From assembly GCA_022709995.1 (NCBI GenBank), contig JAKLHU010000073.1, forward strand, positions 1 to 8,182: 8,182 nucleotides of DNA, given 5' to 3'. The notes below the pieces were generated by a model. It made no database searches, was not told the origin of the DNA, and saw only the letters and a list, made by a program, of their open reading frames with translations. Positions 1-7,015 of this stretch are shown one piece after another. This DNA is from Verrucomicrobiota bacterium. Its GTDB lineage: Bacteria > Verrucomicrobiota > Lentisphaeria > Oligosphaerales > Oligosphaeraceae. A program made the position numbers and the translations under genes. Each line of letters opens with the position of its first letter. The stretch's first letter is position 1.

Positions 1-131
1 ATTGGCGTAGGCATTGGCGGAGGCGGATAGGGCTGGCGCGGTCGACGGTAGTTCAGATCGGCGGGCGCTGCGAGCGTGAGGAGCGCCTGGCTGGCGCGGA
101 TTTGTTTCTGCTGACATGCTGTCGTGGCCAA
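1..131 (-). other. Unresolved left edge, possible start of a truncated minus-strand gene
   Basis: On the minus strand, two frames stay open from just after the glycosyltransferase stop to the window edge. One could begin at ATG 117 and reads MSAETNPRQPGAP onward. The other is in frame with the upstream gene, could begin at TTG 131, and becomes proline-rich near the edge (PYPPPPMPTP). A good Shine-Dalgarno-like GGAGGA lies at 140-135, but it is 3 nt from the TTG and 17 nt from the ATG, so neither start is convincing. On the plus strand, positions 1-30 read IGVGIGGGG and then stop, so the tail of a Gly-rich plus-strand gene is also possible. An 11-bp direct repeat (GGCTGGCGCGG) occurs at 31-41 and 89-99. 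Too little sequence is present to choose. Confidence 0.2.
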
Positions 132-143
132 GCTTCCTCCAAC

Positions 144-1277
144 CTATCCACCCCGGACGGCCATCTGCCGGAGGAGCGGCAGGACCGTTTCCGCCCACCG
201 CCGCCAGCTGTGTTGCCGGACATGCGTCTGCCCCCGGCCGCGAAGCTCTTCCCGGCAGGCCGGCGACGCCATCACCAGGCGCATGGCTGCCGCCAGGGCC
301 TCGGCATCGCCGGCCGGCGCCGATACGCCGGCGCCACCGGCCGCTTCGGCAACGGCCGGGTGATCACTGTGAATGACCGCCGTCCCGGCCGCCATCGCTT
401 CCAGCACCGGCAAGCCAAAACCCTCGCACAACGATGGAAAAACAAAGGCGACGGCGTGCTGATAGAGCGCCGGCAAAACCGCCGCCGCGACCGGCCCCAG
501 CCAAACCACCCGGGCCGGCGGCGCCCAGGACCGGATCCGGTCAACCACGGCGCCGCACTTCCAGGCGGCACGCCCGGCAATGACCAGCCGCGCCGCCGGC
601 ATCCCGGGCTGCCGCGCAAAAGCGTCAAGCAGGATGTCAATGCCTTTTTTGGGTTCCAGATTGCCCACGAAAAGCCAATACGGCTCCCCCTCCGGGAACG
701 GAAGACAGGCCGGCCAAGGACACGGCGCCGAAAAACGCTCGCGGTCGACGCCCAGCGGCGCCACCACAATCCGAGCGGAAGGGATGCCCCAACGCGCTTG
801 GAGACGGTCGGCGGCGTGACGGGTGGACACCAGGTTGACGGCGGCATTTTCGATGCTGTGCGGCAGCAGCAGGCGCATGTGCGCGGCATTGCGCCAGGAA
901 CAAAGCCGGGGATGGTCGATGGCAATGACATCATGGACATTGAGCAGGTAAGGCGCCGGGCAGCGCCAAGGCGCCGTATACGCCCCGGCATGCAGAACCG
1001 AAATCCGCCGCTGCCGCAGCAACCGCGGCAGACAGAGCTGCTGCCAAGCGACCCTGACGGCCGCCCCGGCCCTGGGCGGCGGACAGGCAAACACCGGCGC
1101 CTGCCGTTCCGCCGCCAGACGGGCGAGGCAGTCGTCGCTGGTGATGACCGCCGCTTCCCCCGGACGCCAGAGCGCCAGCAGCGCCGCGACCTGTTCGCGG
1201 ACCGCGTTCTGGACCCCCGTCAAGGGAGGCCGGACCACCGAGGCGTCAAATGCAATGGCTGGTGACTCGCAGGACAT
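144..1277 (-). CDS. GT-B fold glycosyltransferase, family GT4-like
   Basis: This 377-residue protein probably transfers a sugar from an activated nucleotide donor to a glycan or lipid acceptor at the cytoplasmic face of the membrane. The N-terminal acceptor half has DASVVRPPLTGVQNAVRE (11-28), the usual 'tGv' loop of GT4 enzymes, and LLNVHDVIAIDHP (111-123), matching the family HDxxxxxHP motif. The C-terminal donor half has FVGNLEPKKGIDILLDAF (203-220) and the E-x7-E signature EGFGLPVLEAMAAGTAVI (285-302), with Glu285 and Glu293. I see no signal peptide or membrane helix, and the length is normal for the family. The ATG is fixed by an in-frame TAG two codons upstream, but its ribosome site is weak (GGGAA). 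It lies 70 bp downstream of the NIF3-like gene on the same strand and could be co-transcribed with it. The family is clear; donor and acceptor cannot be told from sequence. Envelope or exopolysaccharide work is an inference. Confidence 0.9.
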   Translation of the reverse strand: MSCESPAIAFDASVVRPPLTGVQNAVREQVAALLALWRPGEAAVITSDDCLARLAAERQAPVFACPPPRAGAAVRVAWQQLCLPRLLRQRRISVLHAGAYTAPWRCPAPYLLNVHDVIAIDHPRLCSWRNAAHMRLLLPHSIENAAVNLVSTRHAADRLQARWGIPSARIVVAPLGVDRERFSAPCPWPACLPFPEGEPYWLFVGNLEPKKGIDILLDAFARQPGMPAARLVIAGRAAWKCGAVVDRIRSWAPPARVVWLGPVAAAVLPALYQHAVAFVFPSLCEGFGLPVLEAMAAGTAVIHSDHPAVAEAAGGAGVSAPAGDAEALAAAMRLVMASPACREELRGRGQTHVRQHSWRRWAETVLPLLRQMAVRGG

Positions 1278-1347
1278 GCACTATTTCCCGTTCCGACATG
1301 ACCGTCATGGTGCCGACGGCCTCCTTGCGCAGATTCGCCACCCGGCG

Positions 1348-1680
1348 TCAACGCCATCCCGGGGACGGCAGCGGAGGATTGACCGCCCAATACTCATACG
1401 CCGGCTCCTCGTAGGGATGAACCCGGAGCAGCGCCGCCAGCACGGCGGCCAGACAGGCATCCGCACATACCATTTCTATCTTTAACTCTTCCCGGACTTC
1501 CAGACGGTCCTGCTCGCCCCTGGCCGGCCGACTGCCGGCCAGAGGGCGGAACTGGCCGCGGCCGGAGACCTGCCAGCAACAATGGTCGTAACGCCCAATC
1601 CGGCCGGCGCCGGCCGCAAACATGGCCGCCTTGACGCGCTCCGCTTCCTCCGGCGGAACAAAAAACGCAATTTTATACAT
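1348..1680 (-). CDS. Stand-alone NIF3/YqfO-type (CutA-like) domain protein
   Basis: This 110-residue protein matches the small domain that in some NIF3-family proteins (Bacillus YqfO type) is inserted into the metal-binding core, but here it stands alone. It begins MYKIAFFVPPEEAERVKAAM, typical of the family start. It contains GAGRIGRYDHCCWQ (24-37), GQFRPLAGSRP (42-52) and HPYEEPAYEYW (88-98), the three most conserved blocks I know for it. The fold is ferredoxin-like, related to PII/CutA. The molecular role is unknown; a sensory or metal-related function is often assumed by fold. Met1 is well supported: AAAGGTGA on the minus strand (1697-1690) lies 9 nt upstream. The last roughly 10 residues (NPPLPSPGWR) extend past the conserved domain. 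The gene is divergent from the GHMP kinase gene and is the first gene of the left-hand minus-strand block. Confidence 0.85.
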   Translation of the reverse strand: MYKIAFFVPPEEAERVKAAMFAAGAGRIGRYDHCCWQVSGRGQFRPLAGSRPARGEQDRLEVREELKIEMVCADACLAAVLAALLRVHPYEEPAYEYWAVNPPLPSPGWR

Positions 1681-1689
1681 CCTCTGCGG

Positions 1690-1697
1690 TCACCTTT
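1690..1697 (-). promoter_or_regulatory. Strong ribosome binding site of the NIF3-like gene
   Basis: AAAGGTGA on the minus strand is close to a full anti-16S match and sits 9 nt before the ATG at 1680. It is the best ribosome site in the window and fixes the start of the NIF3-like protein. Confidence 0.7.
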
Positions 1698-1750
1698 CGT
1701 TGGGGCCGGCCCGGCCTGGCGGTCGCCGCGACACCGCAAGCGGTCAGCCT

Positions 1751-1779
1751 TTGACAACTGAGCACTTGAGGAGTAAACA
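1751..1779 (+). promoter_or_regulatory. Candidate sigma-70-type promoter for the GHMP kinase gene
   Basis: A perfect -35 hexamer, TTGACA, lies at 1751-1756. A 17-nt spacer is followed by TAAACA at 1774-1779, which matches only three of six positions of the -10 consensus. The expected transcription start is near 1786, inside the 9-bp dyad at 1784-1806, and would leave a leader of about 190 nt before the ATG at 1976. I found no equally good promoter for the divergent minus-strand gene. The call rests on the -35 match and spacing only. Confidence 0.35.
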
Positions 1780-1783
1780 CTTG

Positions 1784-1806
1784 GGCGCCTCAGGGCTTGA
1801 GGCGCC
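1784..1806. promoter_or_regulatory. Perfect 9-bp inverted repeat, candidate operator or leader hairpin
   Basis: GGCGCCTCA (1784-1792) and its exact reverse complement TGAGGCGCC (1798-1806) flank a 5-nt spacer, GGGCT. No T-run follows on either strand, so this does not look like an intrinsic terminator. It overlaps the start point predicted from the TTGACA promoter, a usual position for a repressor operator; as RNA it would form a very stable 5' hairpin. CTTGAGG, which spans the start of the right arm (1796-1802), also occurs at 1765-1771, 31 bp away, about three helical turns. A second palindrome, TGGCGCGCCA, follows at 1811-1820. Confidence 0.4.
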
Positions 1807-1903
1807 ACCTTGGCGCGCCAGGCCACTGCCGCCGCCAGATGCAATGGCTGACCGATTACGCGACGCCGGATTTTTCCCGGGCCAACGGGTTGTTAAGACG
1901 TCA

Positions 1904-1960
1904 TCACGAATTATTTTATAAGATTTATACAAAATTACCAACCGTCAACGCGAAATATGA
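1904..1960. other. AT-rich stretch upstream of the GHMP kinase gene
   Basis: This segment is strikingly AT-rich within a GC-rich window. It contains TATAAG (1917-1922) and TATACA (1926-1931), which resemble -10 hexamers, but neither has a convincing -35 at 16-18 nt (the nearest is TTGTTA at 1890-1895, too far). It may be an alternative promoter, a protein-binding site, or simply an unstructured leader that keeps the ribosome site at about 1965-1969 open. I see no coding potential here. Confidence 0.3.
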
Positions 1961-1975
1961 TAGCGAGGGCTTGGC

Positions 1976-2977
1976 ATGCTACTGCGAATTCAGACCTATG
2001 GCCGGGCTGGACTACTGGGCAATCCGTCCGACGGATACTACGGCAAGACGATTGCCCTGGCCCTGGCGGCGTTTCCTGTCACGGTGACCATCTATGAAAG
2101 TCCGGAAATCCACATCGCCCCGAACGTGGAGGACAACGGCGACTACCGCAGCCTGGAGGCAATGGTCACGGAAATCGACCGGTTCGGCTACTATGGCGGC
2201 CTCCGCCTGGTGAAGGCCACCTGCCGGCAATTCTGCAAGTACTGCCTGGCGCACGGCATCACCCTCCCGGACCGCAATTTCACCATACGCTTCCAGTCGA
2301 CGGTCCCGCAGCTGGTCGGCATGGGCGGTTCCAGCGCCATCTGCACGGCGGTGTTCAAGGCCCTGGTCGCCTTCTACAACATCGATTCCATTCCACTGGA
2401 AATCATGCCGACCCTGTGCTGGCAGGCGGAAGACGAACTCGGCATCAACTGCGGCATGCAGGACCGGGTCATCCAAATCTACAACGGCCTCGTCTACATG
2501 GACTTCGAAGAAAAATACTTTACTTCCCACCAGTATGGCCGCTATGAACGCCTGGACCCCGCCCTGCTGCCGCCGCTGTATGTGGCCTATGACCCCAACC
2601 GGGCCGAATTCTCCGGCAACTATCACAAAAAGCTGCGAGTCCTATATGATGCCAAAAAGCAGGACCTGTCGGTTGCCATGCGGGAATTCGCCGATATCGC
2701 CGAACAAGGCCGGCAGGCCCTGCTGACCCGCAACTACTCCTTGCTGGCAACCCTGATCAACGCCAATTTTGATCTGCGCTGCCGCGTTTTGTCCGTGTCG
2801 GAGATGAACGCCCGGATGGTTTTCCAGGCGCGCAAATCCGGCGCGTCCGCCAAATTCACCGGCAGCGGCGGCGCCATCATCGGCACCTATGAATCCGAAA
2901 CGATGTACGACAATCTGCGGCATGACTTGGAGGAGATTGGCTGCGCCGTGATGAAAGTCACCGTGGCGGCTCGCTGA
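1976..2977 (+). CDS. GHMP-family sugar kinase, glucuronokinase-like
   Basis: This 333-residue cytoplasmic kinase probably phosphorylates a sugar acid, most likely D-glucuronate to glucuronate 1-phosphate for UDP-glucuronate salvage. All three GHMP motifs are visible: GRAGLLGNPSDGYYG (9-23), the phosphate loop PQLVGMGGSSAICTA (111-125) and KFTGSGGAIIG (293-303). Asp163 in GMQDRVIQIYNGLVYMDF (160-177) is at the expected catalytic position. From memory of plant glucuronokinases, the LLGNPSD start, the FGYYGGLRL block (70-78), LPDRNFT (97-103), the EDELGI/QDRV region (152-165) and LLPPLY (197-202) are all shared. The start is fixed: an in-frame TAG lies at 1961-1963 and GAGGG sits 6 nt before the ATG. 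The family is certain. The substrate is inferred; another GHMP sugar substrate remains possible. The next gene starts 190 bp downstream, after GC-rich hairpins. Confidence 0.88.
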   Translation: MLLRIQTYGRAGLLGNPSDGYYGKTIALALAAFPVTVTIYESPEIHIAPNVEDNGDYRSLEAMVTEIDRFGYYGGLRLVKATCRQFCKYCLAHGITLPDRNFTIRFQSTVPQLVGMGGSSAICTAVFKALVAFYNIDSIPLEIMPTLCWQAEDELGINCGMQDRVIQIYNGLVYMDFEEKYFTSHQYGRYERLDPALLPPLYVAYDPNRAEFSGNYHKKLRVLYDAKKQDLSVAMREFADIAEQGRQALLTRNYSLLATLINANFDLRCRVLSVSEMNARMVFQARKSGASAKFTGSGGAIIGTYESETMYDNLRHDLEEIGCAVMKVTVAAR

Positions 2978-2991
2978 ACCGGAGACCACAA

Positions 2992-3044
2992 GGCCGCCGA
3001 AAGGCCCTGGCGGCCGGAAACGGCGGCACCGCCAGGCGCTTTCC
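2992..3044 (+). terminator. Two consecutive GC-rich hairpins after the GHMP kinase
   Basis: Fifteen bases after the stop, GGCCGCC (2992-2998) pairs with GGCGGCC (3009-3015) around a 10-nt loop. A second structure follows: GGAAA (3016-3020) pairs with TTTCC (3040-3044), enclosing GGCG/CGCC (3022-3025 and 3030-3033) with a 4-nt loop. There is no U-tract directly after either hairpin; a run of six T occurs only at 3083-3088, without a good stem before it. They may mark a transcript 3' end or stabilise the message, but an intrinsic terminator is not proven. Confidence 0.35.
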
Positions 3045-3167
3045 CCCCAGGCGTCAAGCTGGCTGAGCCCGACAAGGGACTATTTTTTCTGGCCGGCGCG
3101 ACCCGCCCCGGCCAACGGCGGACGCAGGCAGGAACACATTGCGGCGGCGCACGGCCTAAAGGACTTC

Positions 3168-6100
3168 ATGACAGACTCGACGGAACAGGCAAACCAGACT
3201 TTGGCGGCGGGAACGCTGGTCAATGGCTATCGCCTTGAGCGTGAGCTTGGCCGCGGCGCCATGTCGGTCGTCTATCTGGCCCAGCAGCTTGATTTGCAAC
3301 GCCCGGTGGCGCTGAAGGTCCTGGCCGCGGATCTGGCGGCCGACAAGGAATTCGTGACCCGCTTCTTCAATGAGGCCCGGGCGGCGGCAGCCTTGTCCCA
3401 CCCGAACATCATCCAAGCCTATGACGCCGGCGTGACCGACGGCGGCATATACTATTTCTGCATGGAATTCGTGGAAGGGGAGACGCTGCTCCAACGCATC
3501 CAGCGGGAAGAGCGCCTGCCCTTGGACGAAAGCCTGAAAATCGCCCGGGAAGTGGCCAGCGCCCTCAATTTCGGATACCAGCGCTACAAATTCACCCATG
3601 GCGACATCAAGCCCGACAACATCATGATCAACCGCTTCGGCCAGGCCAAGCTGGCCGACTTCGGCCTGGCCAAGGTCGAAGGGCACGACTATGACGGTTC
3701 GGAGGTCATGCTGACTCCCCTGTACGCCCCGCCGGAACTGATCCGGGGCGAACGCCGGCCTGGCGACTGCCGGGGGGACATCTATGCCTTCGGAGCGACG
3801 CTGTATCACATCATCGCCGGGTCGCCGCCGTTTCCGGGAACCAATGCCCAGAACGTCATGGACCGCCATTTGCATGAAAACCCCGAACCGCTGCGCCTGC
3901 GCTATCCAAAAGTTCCTTTGGGCCTCTCCGACCTGGTCGGCCGAATGCTGGCCAAGGACCCGGAACGCCGGCCGCAGGACTGGGAAGAGATTCTAACCGG
4001 CCTGCGGCAATGTCAGCAATATCTGGCCAACATGCTTTCCGCCAACGGCCCCGGCCACGGCAAAAAGCCTCTTCTCATCAAGCCGGGCGCTGCCGCTGAC
4101 AGCCCGAGTGCCATTCCGCCCCGGCCGATTTCCCCGGCCACCGGCGCCGGCAAAACGCGGTCTCTGACCTGGGTGCTGGTCCTGACCGCCCTGGCCAGCG
4201 GCCTGGCGCTGGCCACCCTGGTGGCGGTCGTGGCCAGAAACCAACGGAAAACAGCCCCGCCCCCAGCGGTGATTCGACTCATCCCGCCGCCAGCGCCGCC
4301 GCCGGGCGAGACGGCAGCGGCCACGCCGATAGCCGGCGCCGACGGCGGGACGGTTGCCACCAACACCCCGGCCGGCAAGCCAACACCAAATCCGGCGGAT
4401 GGTCCGGAGCCAACGCCAGCGGCGGCGGCCATCGACGGCCACGCCGACGATTCGGCCCCGGTGGCGAATGGCGACCACCCGGACGCCCCGGACGCAGACC
4501 GGCAGACCGCGGCGACCGAACCGGCCACCGGCGCCGCCGCGCCGACCAACGCGACCACCGACAAGACGACGACGGCAGTCACGGCACCCGCTGGCGGCCT
4601 GGCAACCGCGACAAGCAGCCAGCCGGACCGGCCACCCCATGCTTTCCAGCTGCGACTGCCGACGACGGTAATCGCCCTGCCCCGCCATCAGCACCAAAAC
4701 GACCAGGAAGTCTGGATCGAGGCCGCCCAATGCCTGGGCCGACTGCAGTACGACCTCGGCCAAAACACCCCGGTCGAGCCCATGATGCAAGCCGTCCAGG
4801 AATGGCTGTCCAGCCACCCCCAGGAATGCGAAGCCGCCACTTTCATGCGCTTTGTCCACGACGTCGCCTTGCCCGCCCTGGAGGAATTGAAAGTCAAACT
4901 CGTCCAGAACAAGGACACCCTCATCGGCATCTCCCTGCAGACGCGCCGGCAACAGACCGTCGTCATCCACGACATCACCTTTGTCAGCATCGACGTCGAT
5001 GCCGTGCTGGCGGGCGACAAGGGCAAATACCGGCAGTCGCTGCGCTGGAATCAGGCGAAAAGCGAAGGGATTGTCGAAGAGATGTGCCGGCTGCTGTACC
5101 TGCGTCCCGGGGCGGCGCTGGCCGACTTGCGGCCTCTCTTGGCCTACATGGCCTTTACCGGCCGGCCCCAGGAAATCAGCCGGCTGCTGCAGGCGCGGCC
5201 GGAGTCCCCGGAACGCCGGCACTGGGAGATGCTTCCCAAAATGGAAGCCTGGGCCGGCAAAACCGAGGCGGAGGGCCTCAAAGTCTGGCAGCGCCTGCAA
5301 CAAGCTTGCCTGGATGGCAGCCCCACGGCCGCCTGCGCCCTGGCGATCCGGCTGCGCAAAAGCGGCACGACCATCGCGGGCTTGTACCGTGAACAGCTCG
5401 ACGACCTGATCAGCCGTTGCCGGCCGGCCGTTCCGGAACAGCAAGGCGGCGAGCTGCTTCGCCAGGCGCAGATGGCCATCCAGCAAGACCGATATGCCGA
5501 CGCCCTGACGCCCCTGCTTCTGGCCCAGGCCCGCTTTGGCCTGGCCGACTTTCCCGAAAAAAGCGGCCTGACCCAGCGCCTTCAGGCAGTCCTGGCGAAA
5601 CTACCGGCCCGGGACTGGCTGGGCGAAAAGGAACTGGCACTGCCTGACCTCGTGCCCTTTGTGTTTCCGCGCCCTTCCGCGCCCTGGCCGGCTTGGACCG
5701 CCGTCGCCTGCCGGGAAGCCGCGACCAGCAAACAACGCATCCTCAGCGAACATCCCGGTCTGATCCAGATGACGGAATGGTCTCAACTGGAAATGGGCGA
5801 CTGGGCCGGACCTCTGGCCAGACTGGGAAAGAAGCAGATGCCTGTCAACAGCTTGGAGGACCCGGTCCAGAGATTGGCGGCCACCTTCGGCACCGGTCTG
5901 CTGCAGGAAAGGTTTGGCACCAGCCTGCGCCAGGCGGAAAATGCCCTGGGCCAGCTGGTGTCCGGCGCCCGACAGACCGAAAACGCACGCCCCCTGGAAG
6001 TCATGGCCCTGCCCGTCCGCTACGCCCTGCTCACTCGACTGACCGGCCGTCTGCAACCGCGAGACTACGTACTCTGGACGCCCGACGCGACCCCGGCTGG

Positions 6101-6932
6101 CGACGCCAACGCCGTCCAAACGTTTCTCCTGCTGACCCTGACCACTTGCCTGGAAGCCGGCGACCACGCCGCGATCAAGGCGATCCGGCAATCGCTGCAA
6201 CCCGAGACGGCCGCGGCCGCCGGCCTGAATCCCTGGACGGTACAGCCGTTGGCCACGGCCTGGCAGCAACTTGACGAGCCCAGCCGGGAAGTCGATTTCA
6301 TGGCCTCCCCACCCGGCGGGGAATCATCGGTTGCCTGGCTGCGCCTGCGGCTGGCCGGCGCCGGCGCGGCCCGCCTGTCCAGTTCCAGCGATCAGCCCTT
6401 CCTGACGCTGGTCGAAGCGACCGCCGCCGGCTGGTCGCTGGATGGCGGCGAGCTGATCTACACCTGGCTGCTCCGACGCTGCGCCGACCTGATTGCCGAC
6501 GGCGACCTCGAAGGCGCTTGCCAACAGGTGGACTGGTGCCTGTCCCTGCCTTACTCCTGCCTGTTTCCGTATTACGCCCGGCTTCATTTTCTGAAGGCCG
6601 GAATCTGTCTTTTGGGCGGCAGCCGGGGAGCTCTGGAAACTGCGGCCGTCTGCGCCAATGCGGCAACGGTCGCTTCAGAAGCGGAGAAATGGTTTCTCGC
6701 CGCCGTCGCCAAACGTGACGCCCCCGACGCCGGGCTGGCTCGCCTGCCGGCGGACCACCCCGCCCAGTTCTGGTGTCACTGGCTGGCCGTCTGCCTCACC
6801 ACCGCCGACCAGCCCGGCAGCGCCGACAGCCGACTCGCCGCCATGTCCCCGCATGCCTTGACGCTGGCGGAAAAACGCCTGCACCACGCCCTCGGCGCTT
6901 GCCTGCACGCCATCAGCGCCAACACCCCGTAA
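3168..6932 (+). CDS. Transmembrane Hanks-type Ser/Thr protein kinase with long novel C-terminal region
   Basis: This 1254-residue protein has an N-terminal eukaryotic-like kinase domain at about 20-280. The glycine loop is GRGAMSVVY (28-36), the ATP lysine is Lys50 in VALK, and the helix-C Glu is Glu69. The catalytic loop is HGDIKPDN (144-151, Asp146), followed by DFG (164-166), the APE-like YAPPE (186-190) and DIYAFG (204-209). All residues needed for catalysis are present; HGD replaces HRD, making it a non-RD kinase. A single hydrophobic helix lies at about 333-356 and an Ala/Pro/Thr/Asp-rich linker at about 362-490. A region of roughly 760 residues to the C-terminus, mostly helical by composition and possibly repeat-like, belongs to no domain I recognise. 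The kinase domain should face the cytoplasm and the C-terminal part the periplasm, where it may sense a ligand or partner. AAAGGA sits 4 nt before the ATG. The McsA-like gene starts 83 bp after the stop. Confidence 0.92.
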   Translation: MTDSTEQANQTLAAGTLVNGYRLERELGRGAMSVVYLAQQLDLQRPVALKVLAADLAADKEFVTRFFNEARAAAALSHPNIIQAYDAGVTDGGIYYFCMEFVEGETLLQRIQREERLPLDESLKIAREVASALNFGYQRYKFTHGDIKPDNIMINRFGQAKLADFGLAKVEGHDYDGSEVMLTPLYAPPELIRGERRPGDCRGDIYAFGATLYHIIAGSPPFPGTNAQNVMDRHLHENPEPLRLRYPKVPLGLSDLVGRMLAKDPERRPQDWEEILTGLRQCQQYLANMLSANGPGHGKKPLLIKPGAAADSPSAIPPRPISPATGAGKTRSLTWVLVLTALASGLALATLVAVVARNQRKTAPPPAVIRLIPPPAPPPGETAAATPIAGADGGTVATNTPAGKPTPNPADGPEPTPAAAAIDGHADDSAPVANGDHPDAPDADRQTAATEPATGAAAPTNATTDKTTTAVTAPAGGLATATSSQPDRPPHAFQLRLPTTVIALPRHQHQNDQEVWIEAAQCLGRLQYDLGQNTPVEPMMQAVQEWLSSHPQECEAATFMRFVHDVALPALEELKVKLVQNKDTLIGISLQTRRQQTVVIHDITFVSIDVDAVLAGDKGKYRQSLRWNQAKSEGIVEEMCRLLYLRPGAALADLRPLLAYMAFTGRPQEISRLLQARPESPERRHWEMLPKMEAWAGKTEAEGLKVWQRLQQACLDGSPTAACALAIRLRKSGTTIAGLYREQLDDLISRCRPAVPEQQGGELLRQAQMAIQQDRYADALTPLLLAQARFGLADFPEKSGLTQRLQAVLAKLPARDWLGEKELALPDLVPFVFPRPSAPWPAWTAVACREAATSKQRILSEHPGLIQMTEWSQLEMGDWAGPLARLGKKQMPVNSLEDPVQRLAATFGTGLLQERFGTSLRQAENALGQLVSGARQTENARPLEVMALPVRYALLTRLTGRLQPRDYVLWTPDATPAGDANAVQTFLLLTLTTCLEAGDHAAIKAIRQSLQPETAAAAGLNPWTVQPLATAWQQLDEPSREVDFMASPPGGESSVAWLRLRLAGAGAARLSSSSDQPFLTLVEATAAGWSLDGGELIYTWLLRRCADLIADGDLEGACQQVDWCLSLPYSCLFPYYARLHFLKAGICLLGGSRGALETAAVCANAATVASEAEKWFLAAVAKRDAPDAGLARLPADHPAQFWCHWLAVCLTTADQPGSADSRLAAMSPHALTLAEKRLHHALGACLHAISANTP

Positions 6933-7015
6933 TCCAGGCCCTCCCCGCCTGACCGACGGCGGCGCCCCCGCCATCGTCGCCTTCGCGTAGCCCCCCCAAT
7001 CCGAGGACCATCGAC
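6933..7015 (+). other. Short gap between kinase and McsA-like gene, with hairpin and ribosome site
   Basis: GGCGG (6958-6962) and CCGCC (6968-6972) can form a hairpin with a 5-nt loop; flanking CGAC/GTCG could extend it across a bulge. No T-run follows, so read-through from the kinase gene is likely. GAGGA (7003-7007) lies 8 nt before the McsA-like ATG and is a good ribosome site. I see no separate promoter. Confidence 0.4.

Noticed and set aside
31..99. Direct repeat GGCTGGCGCGG as a mobile-element end or attachment site
   Set aside because: Eleven bases of GC-rich sequence repeated once over 58 bp is weak, and no transposase, integrase or inverted ends are nearby.
102..1265. Plus-strand open frame of 387 codons
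   Set aside because: It is antisense to the glycosyltransferase, which carries clear GT4 motifs. The translation is Arg/Pro/Gly-rich with no recognisable domain, as expected from the opposite strand of a GC-rich gene.
1797..2087. Plus-strand open frame of 96 codons overlapping the GHMP kinase start
   Set aside because: It runs in another frame into the GHMP kinase, begins in the dyad spacer, has no ribosome site and encodes no recognisable motif.
3081..3088. TATTTTTT as an intrinsic terminator tail or -10 box
   Set aside because: The preceding sequence offers only a CCC/GGG stem, and no -35 element lies at the right distance.
4250..4640. Possible tandem repeats in the kinase linker
   Set aside because: The segment is compositionally biased (Ala, Pro, Thr, Gly, Asp) but I see no regular repeated unit; it reads as an ordinary disordered linker.
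3993..5486. Minus-strand open frame of 497 codons inside the kinase gene
   Set aside because: It lies wholly antisense to the kinase linker and C-terminal region and is low-complexity Gly/Arg/Gln-rich. High GC lowers stop frequency on the opposite strand.
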